From NCBI GenBank assembly GCA_033239525.1, contig BSYO01000003.1:24731540-24795539 (forward strand): DNA of 64,000 bases. The letters run 5' to 3'. The notes under the pieces are model-generated. The model was not told where the DNA came from and did no database searches. It worked only from the letters and a program-made list of their open reading frames with translations. Made by a program: the position numbers and the translations under genes. Source of the DNA: Nepenthes gracilis. Taxonomy: Eukaryota > Streptophyta > Magnoliopsida > Caryophyllales > Nepenthaceae. Shown here piece by piece: positions 12,272 to 23,503 of the stretch (positions within the stretch are counted from its first letter, which is position 1; the number at the start of each line of letters is the position of its first letter).

Positions 12272-12765
12272 GCTCCTGTAGAGTCCCACATCGGATGAGG
12301 ATGTGAACGAAGCATGCCTTATTATAAGGTTTGGATACCTTCTCCTTGATGACGCGTTTTGGGGACGGTGGATTCCATCTGCTAGGAACAAAACCGTGCG
12401 GGCTGCGTGTTGGCCTGGGACGCCGTAAGTTCCCCCAACCCAGAGCGGACAATATCGTTATGCGGATACGCCGGGGACGTTACAGATGGTATCAGAGTCG
12501 GGATCCGATCCGTTGTGCCAGCGGGGAGCTGGGTCCCCAAGGGGGGTGGACTGTAGAGTCTCACATCGGATGGGGAGGTGAACGAAGCATGCCTTATTAT
12601 AAGGGTGTGGATACCTTCTCCTTGACGACGCGTTTTGGGGGCGGTGGATTCCGTCTGCCAGGAACAAAACCGTGCGAGCTGCGTATTGGCCTGGGACGCC
12701 GTAAGTTCCCCCAGCCCAGAGCGGACAATATCGTCATGCGGATGCGCCGGGGACGTTACAGCTCC
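12272..12765 (+). mobile_element. Intact TRIM retrotransposon (484 bp) with TSD GCTCC
   Basis: Two near-identical LTRs of 208 and 209 bases, 12277-12484 and 12552-12760, both start TGTAGAGTC(C/T)CACATCGG and end GGGGACGTTACA. Between them are only 67 bases. They begin, two bases after the left LTR, with TGGTATCAGAG (12487-12497), the primer site complementary to initiator tRNA-Met, and end in a G-rich polypurine stretch (AAGGGGGGTGGA, 12539-12550). Perfect 5-base target duplications GCTCC lie at 12272-12276 and 12761-12765. This is the defining layout of a TRIM (terminal-repeat retrotransposon in miniature), which codes for nothing and borrows enzymes. The 161-residue frame through it is accidental. 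Confidence 0.95.
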
Positions 12766-13140
12766 AGTTCCATCACCTTACTTCTCTGCCAACTAAAATC
12801 TACTTCTACTCCATGAGATTTCGAACCAGCTCCATCCCAGACCAATACTCTTTCAGAATCGCAAAATCTAACAAAATCTCCACAAATTATAGAAACCAAA
12901 TAAAATTCTAATTCAACCGCTATATCAAGACATACATTATATCGCTTGTGCGATTCATCATTATCAGATAATCATCCTTTCAATCCATACCCAAACCTCT
13001 ACGACACGATCTTCTGATTCAAACCCAAATCTCCACAACTCAAATTTTCTATTATCAATCAAAGAAAGTGCCTATCACACCAAAATGTTCAGCCAATTAT
13101 TTATCCAAAATAATCAAAAGTACCTCTTTTTATGAATTTT

Positions 13141-13151
13141 CTCTGATACCA
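13141..13151 (-). other. Primer binding site of L3 (initiator tRNA-Met)
   Basis: The minus strand reads TGGTATCAGAG four bases after the LTR end TGACA. This matches the 3-prime end of plant initiator tRNA-Met, marks the right LTR as the 5-prime LTR and fixes the element's orientation. Confidence 0.9.
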
Positions 13152-13155
13152 CTTC

Positions 13156-15720
13156 TGTCACGAACGCGAACCAAATCGAACCAATTTAAATAATTAATCA
13201 TAATTCTTAAAATTTAAAATCTCAAATAAATTTAATAAATAATACTAAATCTCAAAAATTCGGGTGTAACAAATTAAAATATACAACTAATAAAATTAAA
13301 TTCGTACAGGATCTCGTCGGACAACTGTCAGAACGAAATAAATACGACCTACTCTATAATCATCGTAAGGGAGGTAATAATTTGACCAAAAATCATAATC
13401 AAATAAATATAATATCCGTACTGTTTTCGAAAAATTACTGTGAGCTTACACTCGATCAATTCCATAAACCGATCACATCAAATACCAATTTAAACAATAA
13501 TAGAATCAAAACTTACCAAATCGAATGAATGGTTGACAGATCACGACCATACTTTTACAATGCGTCGAAATCTTCTACTCTGAAGAGATAAAATAGAAAA
13601 AGTGAGCCTACTACTCAACAAGTATTGTATTTAAATAAAAAAAGTCTAATAAATTAGAGAGAAGATTTAATGAATAAAATGTGTTCAAATGACAAAATAA
13701 ATTCAAATCGACGATAAAATAAATCGAATAAAAAATTTAATAACCAAGATCTAAAATCTAATTGTAGTCTCGTATTCAAATTAAATATTTAAATTCAAAA
13801 TAAATGTCCAAATTAAAATAACAATCCTAATCGGGATGTATATATATATAAATATACATATATGCAAAATAGAAGTAATCCGGACCGATTTCAATAAGCA
13901 AATAGCCGATTCCAAATCCATTCCAAATTCAAGTTTAAGTTTGAGTTCAAATCCAATACTCGATCAGCTTGTGATTTGAGGCAAAATCTGATAGCCGGAT
14001 GATCCATTAACAGGCGCAAAAGTTGAAGTAGCGTCACAACAGATAGTTCAAAATTCGGATCAAAACATATAGTCAAAAATCATTGTACGAGACATACCAA
14101 GACCAAAATGAAGGCAAAATCGGTGAATCTCCAATCCAAGTTCGAAATCCAAATTCAAACCAAAATTCAATACAAATCAATGCAAAGATACAAATCACAC
14201 ATTAAATTTAAATTTTAATTATTTAAAAGCTAGTTTGAGGAAGGGTTACATATAATTCCAATAATCTTAGGTAAAACCAAATGTAAATTAGGCCAGCATG
14301 AATAGCCATCTATATACTCTGTCCCATGGATATGGTTGCTCACTATTCATTACCACTTGCATCTTTGGGTGCAATCTTCAAGTTTGTGAAATATATTAGG
14401 ACATCCGAATATATTCTAAGGTCAAGTCAAATTATCTAAATGGAAAGAGTCACTACTTTAAACCATTTCTACCTGACGGAAAGGGATTTCTAATAACAAA
14501 TGTCTCACTGTTGGGAGCTGGCCAGAATATCTAATAATCAAAGTCTAAATGTAGCGACCATAATCCGACACGTGCATATGACTACACGGCCTATACAAAA
14601 TTTCTTGCTCATTTTTGTACAAATATATTGATATAAAAATATATTGTGTCTAAAAATTATTCAAACTTTTAGAAAAATTATAAACTCTATAAAATCATAA
14701 AATCCAATCCAGAAACATCCAGATTAGCCAATAAACTGCACATGTATGTCTAAATTAAACAGATCGGGTAAATAAAATTACATGCATGTTAGTAAAAATT
14801 CTAAATAGTGTCTATAATATTTTAGATATTAAATTAGACCAAGGAGGGGGCTCATAGATATTTGCCTTGATCTAATATTTTATAGATTTGAAGAAAGGAT
14901 GTCCAGAAAAACCTGAATCGACACTCTCTCTACTGCCGTGCCCGTCACCTGTGGCTTTGCCCATTTCTCTCTCATCTGCGCAGCTTTCCTGCGCTGCTGC
15001 CACTGCCTGTGTGGCCGTCATAGGTTGTCGCCGCGCACGGTTGACACCGACTTTCCTTGCGTCACCCCATCGTCATCTTCGCTACAGCTCTGCCTCTTCT
15101 CTCTCTTATTGGCGCGTTCTCTATCCAGCCGTGCGGTCTCTCTCTTTCTCCCGTGCGAGCTTGCTGCTAATCGTCACTACCGCTCCTCCCATGGCCACCG
15201 CTAACCACCAATCACAATCTCCACCACACGGCGTGGCCAATGCCTCCAACGACTGTTGTTGTCATCTGCGACGACCGTCTTATTGAGTGCCGTCAGCCAC
15301 CGTCAACACCGATGACCACTGTGCCACCCATGGTCCTCCGTCGACTCACCTCACCTCGTTGTCGCAATCACCGGCCACCTCTCTCCTTCCTCCTCGCGCG
15401 TCTACCTCCTGCACCTTCTCCTCTCGCAAACCCTCCCCTGCAACTCTCTCTCCCGGAAATCCTATTCTCCCTTATCTTCATTTTCTTTTTTTTTCCTTTT
15501 TTTTCTATAATATATATATATGTATATAATTTTAAAATTTTTTTTATTCTAAAATCCAAATAGATATTCGAACGTTAATACGAGCATGCTCGATCATCAT
15601 CCCGACTGATTTAACTTTTATTTCAAATTTTATAATATTAAATTAATTTTTATTATGTCCAAATTGTTCAAAATCATAATAAATATTAAATTAATCTGAA
15701 TAAAAATTTGGGATATTACA
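13156..15720 (-). repeat. L3 5-prime LTR, full length 2.56 kb
   Basis: Plus-strand ends are TGTCACGAACG and GGGATATTACA. On the minus strand it starts TGTAATATCCC, as many long plant Ty3/Gypsy LTRs do. A GC- and TC-rich block at 14930-15480 is the transcribed leader part and yields open frames on both strands that should not be called genes. A downstream AT-rich part (13156-14830) contains 'cttgttgagtagtaggctc' on the minus strand, which recurs in every family A copy here. Confidence 0.9.
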
Positions 15721-15901
15721 ACTTTGAAGCTTCCTTTTCTCAGATTTACAAAGTATGAAGTCAAGGCAAATATCTGTAAACCCCCTCTTTGATTTGATCT
15801 CACATTTGAAATATTTTAGATACTATTTAAAATTTTTACTAACATACATGCATTTTTATATACTTGATTTGTTTACCCTAGACATGCATGTATAGTTTAT
15901 T

Positions 15902-16827
15902 AGTTGTGGTGCGTTCTGGTTCCACGGGTCTGCTATGGCCGAGAGATGCAGAGGCTCGTCGGTCCGTGGAGTCAGGCAACACAATTGAATGATGTGTTGG
16001 ACGCGAGATGAGGATTGAGACCGAATGTTTTACGTGGAAAACCTCCTCTTGAATGGGGAGGAAAAACCACGAGACTCAGGGCATGTAAAGAGCTTCACTA
16101 TATGGGTTGGAGATTTTACAAAGTACAGTTGTGAGAGTTAATCCCTTCCCTATCTCACGTTTTGTGTTTCTCTCCTAAGGAAGCTATGCTCACTGGGAGC
16201 CTCTTTACACTTCTTTGAGAAGTTGAGTGTGGAGAGGGAGAGTGCCTGGTTGAAGCTTTTAGGGCTCAGAGTTGTGAGTCTGGAAAGCCCTCCTTTTGGA
16301 AAGGGGGTCTTGCTGTGTATTTATAGTGGAAGCCGAGCCGTTGGGGAGTGGACATGTGGCGTCCATCCGGCGGTTGAGGAGCTGGTCCACTGGCTTCCAT
16401 TAATGCAGCTGACGTGTGGAGAGTGGCATGCGGACGGCGCCGCTGCAGCTTCCCGAAAGTGTGTCGGTATACGGGATCGGATATATCTGCCTTGATTTGA
16501 CTAGGCGTGCCTTGTTGATACGGGACATAGTAGTAGCGGGCTTTCGAAACCCGAAGTAGGCTAGCTGGCATTCTCGACCGTGAACGGGCGGTTCTCGTCT
16601 GGTCATGAGACTCCTTGTAAGCTCGCAGGCTTGTGAAGAGGAACAGCTCTTGTGTGGCCCTCTGGGGAAAAGTTCGAGAGATTCTTCCTGGCCGCTCGGG
16701 CAGTTGCGAAACCCCTTGGGCTCTCGGCCCTTGGGCCATCTGGCCTCTTCTGCTTGTGGGAGTGTTTCTGGGCTTCTTTAATTGGGCCGTGCTTTTATGG
16801 GCCTTTGGACTGGGGCCCAACAAGTTG
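15902..16827 (-). mobile_element. S: 916-bp Tat-type solo LTR in L2
   Basis: The insert 15907-16822 starts TGGTGCGTTC, ends GGGCCCAACA and is bounded by perfect 5-base repeats AGTTG (15902-15906 and 16823-16827). Removing it restores 'tattagttgatttggatg', which matches the uninterrupted family A LTRs. Length and ends match L1, so it is probably the same broad family. On the minus strand it starts TGTTGGGCCC and has a TATA box, CTATAAATA, at about 16315-16326. The open frames inside (16223-16495 and the minus 185-residue frame) have no known protein content. Confidence 0.9.
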
Positions 16828-18986
16828 ATTTGGATGTTTTGGACTGGTTTTATGATTTTAGAGGATTTAATATTTTTCTAAAAGTCTGAATAATTTATCA
16901 GACACTGAATGTATTTATATCAATATCTGTATATAAAAATGTGTACGAAATTTGTATAGACCGTGTATTTCAATATGCATGTGTCGGGCTGTGGTGACTA
17001 CATTTGAATTTGGACATTTGATATTTTGGCTAGCTTTCAACGGAAAGATTTATTTAAAAATTTATTTCCACTGGTAGGAAAGGTTTGGAGTAGTGACCAT
17101 TCCCATTTGGATATTTTGATTCGACCTTATAATATATTTGGACGTCCTAATATTTCTAAAAAGTTAGAGGATTGTAACCAAAATTACGGGTGATAAATAA
17201 TAGTGAATAGCCTTACACATGGGTATAGAATACATGGGTGGCCATTCATTTTGGTCTAATTTGCATTTGATTTGGCCAAAGGTTACAGGATTATGTCGAA
17301 CCTTTCTCAAGTTAGTTTTTAAATAATTGAAACCCAAATTTAAAGCATGATTTTTATTTCTACATTGATTGGTGTTGGACTTTGATTTGGATATGAATTT
17401 TTAGATTTAAATTTGAGATTTGTCGATTTTGTCCACAATTGGACCTTAGTATGTCTCGTGCAAATGATTTTAACTATATATTTTGATCTAAATACTTGGA
17501 CTATCTGTCGCGAAATTGTTTCGATTTCTACGCACGCTATTAAATCATCTGACTATCAAATTCTACTCCAAATCACAAGCTAATCGGGCATTGAATTTAG
17601 ATTCGGACTCGAATTCGGACTTGAACTTAGTTGGACTTTGAAATTGGCTATTTGCTTATTGAATTGTTTCGAATCACTTCTATTATGTATATATATATAT
17701 ATGTACGTCCTGATCAGAACTATTTTATAATTTGGATATTTGTTTTGTTTTTGAATATTTGATTTGAGTACGAAATTACCATTAGGTTTTAGATCTTCGA
17801 TCTTGATTTTTTTTGATTTATTTTATCGACGATTTGAATTTATTTTGTCATTTGAATAAATTTTTATCCATTTGACATTCTCTCTAATTCATTGGACCCC
17901 TTTTTGTTTAAATATGAAACTTGTTAAGCGCTTAGCTTACGTTTTTTGTTTTATCCATTTAGAGTAGAAAGTTTAGACGCATTGTAGGAGTTAGAATGTG
18001 ATTTGTCAGCTATTCGTTCGATTTGATGATTTTTAATTTCATTGTGGATTAAATTGACATTTGATGTATTTGGGTTATAAATTGGCCAAATATAGGCTCA
18101 TTATCATATTTTGAGAATAGTGTGAATATTATGTTATGTTTTAATTATGATTTTTGGGTTGAATTGTTTACCTCCTTACGATGATTATAGAGTTGGTCGT
18201 ATATATTTGATTCAAACGGTTATCTGATAAGGTCTTGTGTGGATTTTTGATTTGTCAAGCTATGTGTATTTGGTTTTTCACACTCAAGTTTTAGAATTTT
18301 GTATTATTTATTTAAATTATTTAGGATTTTAGATTTTAAAAATTATATTTAATTATTTAAATTGACCAATTTGATCCAAATTTATAACAAACTCCGTCGG
18401 GAAGTGATAGTGGCTTGAGATAACAGAGCTGGTTCTTTTTCCTCAAGAGTGTAGAGTGAAAGATCAAACACTTGATCTCTAGTTACCGCTTTTAGTTAAA
18501 GTTGAGCTCCTCTCCCTTTTGCAGGTAAGGATATTTATAGGCTTTCTTTGGGGAATCTTTTGGAGTCCAAACCCTCGACAAAATGTTTACCGAAATTTTT
18601 CGATTGCTGTCTGCTGGCGATCGTCAACTGCGTCAGTTGTCATCTTGTGGAGGTAAAGAGACCGTCGTCGGGCATGAACTACGGCTGATCTGCTACCCGC
18701 ACATGGATTGGCTGATTGACTGTGAGGACGGCATGCACTGTGACGAACAGCGTTGATATTTTCTCTCATTGACTGACATTTTCTGAGTTGGCTCCCGCCA
18801 CCTACAGTTGCCTCTATAGGTTGTGAAGGGGCCTTGATTGGTTGCTCGTATGAGACAACACGTGGGCCGCATGTGAGGATTCTTTGTGTTTCATAGGGGG
18901 TTTGGGCCTTACTGCTCGATTGGTTGCGTGCCCCTTCGATTAAGCTTCGCCGTTCTTGGCCCATTCTCGAGTTGGACCCCAAATTG

Positions 18987-20777
18987 TATTTGGTACGATC
19001 TAAAATAATGTTAACCCGAATTGGTTAAATACTAAACTTACAAATGATAAGGTCATAGAGGACTATCAAGCAATTGAGTTACTCAGCTCGAAACAAAAGT
19101 GAATCAAGAATATGTTTGGACATGCGACCTGTCGATCGATCGATTTGTTAAACTGCTAGAAATATTGAAAATGAAAGTGATTAATAGCTTAGTAAAAGAA
19201 TACATTTTGCACTAAATACTGATGAATTCTTATAAATTGAGAGATAATTGGCTTCATTAAATAGGCAATAATAGTCAACAAAATAATAAGTATTGAATGT
19301 TGAGCAGTTATAAAATTTAACCAACAGTTAGATCTCAACCAATGTAATGTTTTGGTTAAACAGTCATGCCAATTCTAAAAAAACAAACTGTTTGGTATTA
19401 AGGCAATAAACAAATAAGTTTTCTCTATTCATGGGGACCGAAAATCAAAGAGTGGAAAGGTAAGTATAGAGCTCTTATCTCAAAATACTTATGTCCTTCC
19501 AATGTCATTGAGCCAAATTTTTTAACAATCGAACAACACAAGTTCTTTAATGTCAATTTTTTGTGAAAATTGTAAGAAAGGCTCTACAACTATATATAAG
19601 ATTTCTTTAAAAAATATATCCCACTGAATTAGTGCTAGATTTATTTCTACGAACGGACAATAATAGTATCTCAAATGAGAATTTGGTCTCCAAGGCCCCA
19701 TGAAATTGGCAAGAGTGCCATTTGGTCCAGCTTCATCTCCGATATATTTTCTTCTAATTCTCGCTGCAAGTGAGCGGTAATCATTCATTTCGTTCGCTTA
19801 GCTTCATCTCAAATTGAATTTGCGAGAGGAAAACAACTTGTGCGAATGATGTATATGGTTATATCTCATTTGCAGCGAGAATAGTGATTATTTAACTGCA
19901 TATGTATTATATTTGAAAAAATAACCTTATGATTGTAAAATAAACTGTTTATAAAGTGATTATTTAAATTATTTTGGAGGGGTATTTGTTATATTTACTT
20001 TAGTGCCATCCAATGGTACAAATATTTAGCGTAGCATAATTATTATAGCCCATAGGTTTGGATATGAACATGTAGGTGGATATGAGCGTGATATGGGAAG
20101 CAGGTTTGGTTATGCTGATGGCAAGCCCCATGGTCGGCACATTGGTCGTTCAATGGCAACTATACGATGACTTCTTAGATAATTCTAAAATTTCTTGTAA
20201 ATAAATTTTATTTTGAGATGTTAATTATGCACATACATTGAGACAAACTCACTTATTAAAGAGTTGCTTTTGTGATTGCTTTAATAATTATTGAAAAATG
20301 ACTTCTTTATAAATTGGCAATAATTCTGAAGCACTTGTGTAAGTCTTTATTAATTTCTCTTCAGTTAACAAATTCATTTCCCCTTATCAAACTATTTTAA
20401 AGTTTAATGATATTTAATTTAATAAATTTGCTTTTAGTATTTTCTTTTCACGTGTCTGTCACCTCAATTTTGTATGAAAATTAAGATAATATTTGTAGTT
20501 TAATGTCACCCTTCTTTTAACATAAACACGTGATGCTACATGCATTTAATTAGTAAAAAATTTATTTTATATTATTTTTCTTAAGAAAAATATATACAAC
20601 TGAATACGTTGAATGAAATCGGTGATATGCTTATTTAATAATTAATATTTAATAATAATATATAACATCATCCTAATAAAATATTATTTATATATTTTAA
20701 TATTAATAAAAATAAAAATATCAATAATAATATCTCAGTAAAAAACAACCAATATTAATAATAATATATTACTTATT
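18987..20777. other. AT-rich intergenic DNA with one foldback
   Basis: I see no gene. Between 19522 and 19788 a minus-strand frame of 88 residues (starting MNDYRSLAARIRRKY) is open, but I do not recognise it and there is no supporting splice or homolog here. It ends in the foldback at 19758-19881. The rest is A/T-rich without clear element ends. Confidence 0.4.
19758..19881 (+). repeat. Imperfect foldback (hairpin)
   Basis: TTCTCGCTGCAAGTGAG at 19758-19774 is complementary to CTCATTTGCAGCGAGAA at 19865-19881 at 16 of 17 positions (the mismatch is G-T type), and weaker pairing continues inward. It could be a small MITE or a hairpin RNA. Nothing decides between them. Confidence 0.55.
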
Positions 20778-21309
20778 AAAAGTGATGGGTCTAGTATAAC
20801 CGACTCAGAAAACAACTGCACAAACCGTTTTATGTAATCCACAAGCGGTTATAACCGGTGGTTATCACTGGTGGTTAATTATGGATAAAGTTTAACTATA
20901 ACCAACCGAAAGGTAAGAAAACCTCCAGAGAGAGGAGGAGAAGAAACCTCCAGAGAGAGGATGTCCTATATAAAGAAGAGTTATCCTCCACGAAAAGGGG
21001 TTGAGGGAAAAAACAAAAGGAGGAGAGGGCAAGGAAAACTCTATCTCTTTCTCTAAAAATTACTATCTATAAAAAATAGAATACATCTTTCCCTTTTTAT
21101 TCTCAAAAGCGCTTACGATCGACTGGGCGTCGGAGGAGGCTGGGGATTTAAATTTCATCGACCTTCCGATCATCTCGCTCTACTTCGCACAGATGCGACT
21201 CAGATTCAAGACTATGGAGACGGATCCGCGTCAGATCGACAAACAAGAAGATCCAATTTGCGACCTCTAACCCGTAGGACGATCCGAATTTCTGGTACGT
21301 AATAAAAAG
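20778..21309 (+). mobile_element. Solo LTR, Tat-like, TSD AAAAG
   Basis: The LTR 20783-21304 starts TGATGGGTC and ends TACGTAATA (a CA-to-TA change at the end is likely). AAAAG flanks it on both sides (20778-20782 and 21305-21309). It has a TATA box CTATATAAAG at 20966-20975 and, downstream, 'gggcgtcggaggagg', a string resembling the '..gcgtcggagg..' seen near the end of many Tat-type LTRs. No internal region remains. Confidence 0.7.
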
Positions 21310-21655
21310 GTAGCACACAACTCACGGAATAGATAGAAGGAACAAAAAAAAATCGATAAATGGTCATATTTTAAAATAATTTTATGGTATAAAATAATTA
21401 TATTTTAAATAAGTAAAAATCTCATAAGAATAATAAAAAAAAGACAATAACGCATGCCATTTTATTATAATAATAATATTAATTATATTGCCGACTGACA
21501 TTCATTAGTAAATCGTAAATACCCATCATCATTAGGTCCAACAATTATGAGATTAATAATGTTAATAATAATATTGATTCAGAAATTCCAGAACGCTGCA
21601 AATCCTTTAAAAAAAAAAAAAATTAAACAGCGGTGAAGTGGTCATTTCGCCTATG
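21310..21655. other. AT-rich spacer, nothing identified
   Basis: Short A- and AT-runs only, between the solo LTR and the CpG-rich block. Confidence 0.5.
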
Positions 21656-22100
21656 CTAAATTATCTACTATCGTCCGTCTGATTCATTCGACGGCCGAAA
21701 TAAAACCCTAGGACCATGAATAGTAATGCCCCTCACTCCATCAGCCTCATATTCCCGCGGGGGCCGGGGGGCTGCGACGCCCGCCTCCCACTGTCTGCCT
21801 ATCTAACCCGCCGCTCGTCCTCTCCGCTTGCTTAATCAGCCGCTCTCCTTCCTCTCTTCTCCGTCGCTCGTCCAGTCCACTTCTCCGCCGCCGTTCGACC
21901 AGCACTAGTCCACTGCCTCACCTCCGCCGCGGGCAGTCCAGCTGGCCGCTCATTCACTTCGGTTCTTCTCCGCCGTCGATCCTTCATCATTGGGAGGTTT
22001 GAACCTTAAATCCTGAAGAAAGAACTCCAAACGTAGTTGTGTTTTGATTCATAAACCCTAACATCCCAAATCCCTAAAATTCTCCCTCCAGATCTTTCGC
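21656..22100 (+). promoter_or_regulatory. CpG-rich host promoter and TC-rich leader
   Basis: GC content and CpG density jump here ('tattcccgcgggggccgggg', then repeated 'cgccgc' and 'cgctcgtcc'). A TC-rich stretch follows at 21800-21990 and then 'ataaaccctaacatccc', a composition typical of a plant core promoter and 5-prime untranslated leader. No long frame starts in it. The downstream part is the one shared with 1-475, so a whole gene front was probably duplicated. No exon with recognisable protein follows within the window. This is an inference from composition and position only. Confidence 0.5.
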
Positions 22101-22640
22101 CGAAATAGCTCTCCGTCACTGTGTTCTAAGCTTCAGTTTGTTTCCTCTTCTTTCTTCGTCTATTACTATTTTCGTTTTGGCGACTGTGATGGAGATGCAA
22201 GCAACTTTTTGACTGGATTTTGATGTTTTACACAATCCAGATAAATTTGTATACACGGAAGCTTGCAATATTGAAGGTTTTCAGTATCACTCGCCTGATT
22301 TTGAGCGTCCCTGATCTTTCAGGCCCTTCCTATACTGGCACATCTCTTTTTCATTTCAGTCGGTTTTCCAAATTTCTACCACCTTAAATATCATTTTTAT
22401 GGAATTGGATGTTTGAGATTTGTATAAGCAAACGCACTCTGTCCCAAAAATGGTTCCGAAGGGATGAATATTTTGAGGCAATTTCTACGCTTGCGACATC
22501 AATGAAATCGAAACCCTTTTTTTCCGTTTCAGTTTCCAATTTACTCGCCCAAATGATCTCGTGGTCATGTTGGGCACATTGTTGGATTACATTTTCTGTC
22601 CCTGCCCCAGATTCCTTCTGTAGTTAATTGTACGAGTAAG
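22077..22640 (+). repeat. Host leader/intron region, uninterrupted copy
   Basis: Parallel copy of 1-475, 622-650 and 5597-5765, without the family D insertion. Part of it, 22379-22440, is repeated again at 22678-22740 ('gtttgagatttgtataagca'). The plus-strand 72-residue frame at 22409-22627 has no recognisable motif. Confidence 0.75.
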
Positions 22641-23464
22641 ATTACGTCTATCTTTTACCTGGGCAGATTTCTATCTACTTAAATCTTATTTTCATGGGAT
22701 TGAGTGTCTGAGATTTGTATAAGCAATCACACTTTGTACGGAAATCATAGAATCCAAGGTTCTCCTCTCGGCATACCCTCTGTCGCTGCGCTATCACAAA
22801 CCCAGTTTGCTCTTTATCTAAGAATCTCAGTCTCTCTCTACAATTGCGTGTTGTCTTGTTTTCTTTCGGCCGTCTACTGCTGACTTTGTTTTTCTGTTTG
22901 TTTTCTCCGTTGGGCATTTATTTTTTTGGCCTATTGTTTGTAGCAACGGTGTTTAATTGCTCATTCTCTATTAGAAAACCGTAAAGGTTATTTCACACGT
23001 TTTTTTTTTTTTTTTGGGGGAGTAACTATACTGCTTTGTTTGTTTCAGCGTTCATTTATACTTAGTGATAGCCTGTTTTGCTCTTAATTTGGTTGGATTG
23101 ATAGGGTTATTGGTAATTTGAGTGAAGGCCCGACTTGCTTATAATTAATTACCAGCTTGCTTATAGTGGTGGGATTTGGGTGTCAGGGGATCCAAATGAA
23201 AAAATAATGTGAATTTGATTCATAGTGCTGGGTAATTGATTTAGATTTTGATAGAATTAATTTTTTTGATCAACAATATTGATCTGTAAAATTACAGCCA
23301 TTACTAACTTAGACCCAGTTCGATTTAGATTTGTCCATTCGTTGTTGCTAATGATTGTTTCCCGTTGTTTACTACTGATATTTGTTTTTATTATAAATCA
23401 AAAAAGTATTATAATAGGGTGATGTTATGCATTAAATATTAAATGACCAATGAAGACATTTTAG

Positions 23465-23503
<39 letters not shown>

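Larger units (their letters stand above)
7608..15720 (-). mobile_element. L3: family A Ty3/Gypsy element, internally deleted
   Basis: Two LTRs in minus orientation (7608-9925 and 13156-15720) flank 3.2 kb. It has a primer site next to the right LTR, a gag zinc knuckle and a decayed reverse transcriptase, in the order gag then RT, which is the Ty3/Gypsy layout on the minus strand. The flanking 5-mers are ACTTC (7603-7607) and ACTTT (15721-15725). Removing the element joins the two parts of L2 correctly across 'cgattcggttactt' and 'tgaagcttcc', an independent proof of the boundaries. It cannot move by itself: RNase H and integrase are missing and the frames are broken. Confidence 0.9.
6813..18389 (+). 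mobile_element. L2: family A solo LTR, split by L3 and S
   Basis: The pieces are 6813-7607, 15726-15906 and 16828-18389, together about 2.5 kb. It starts TGTAATATTTCGG and ends TTTATAACA, the same ends as the reverse complement of the L3 LTRs (TGTAATATCCC ... CGTGACA). The 5-base repeats beside it are GACTC (6808-6812) and AACTC (18390-18394), four of five matching. It is a solo LTR in plus orientation. Its GC-rich part (7050-7600) gives several open frames that are LTR leader, not protein. A GTAAGT donor-like site follows 'aaatcgag' at 7277. Confidence 0.85.
6478..18981 (-). mobile_element. L1: Tat-type solo LTR, split by later insertions
   Basis: The LTR consists of 6478-6812 plus 18395-18981 (about 0.92 kb in all). 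On the plus strand it begins TGATGCATTC and ends GGACCCCA. It is flanked by a perfect 5-base TSD, AATTG, at 6473-6477 and 18982-18986. Its two halves align end to end with the continuous LTR at 55011-55460, including 'tacaaataagaagtcagagg', 'tagtgggatgtg' and 'agagctggttctt', so the break at 6812/18390 is an insertion site. In the 55011 copy a primer site and gag lie on the minus side, which gives the minus orientation. A minus-strand TATAAATA is present at about 18529-18537. No internal region remains, as expected for a solo LTR. Confidence 0.85.

Noticed and set aside
12331..12816. 161-codon plus-strand frame
   Set aside because: It reads through both TRIM LTRs, so it contains the same peptide twice; TRIMs do not encode proteins.
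16266..16823. 185-codon minus frame
   Set aside because: Lies wholly within solo LTR S, is not kept in L1, and includes the TATA region.
15721..18389. Reading 15721-18389 as a separate truncated LTR element head to head with L3
   Set aside because: The join 7607/15726 restores a continuous LTR with TSD, so it is the second half of L2.
19522..19788. 88-codon minus frame as a gene
   Set aside because: No recognisable domain, start lies in a foldback, no copy or splice support; kept only as a note.
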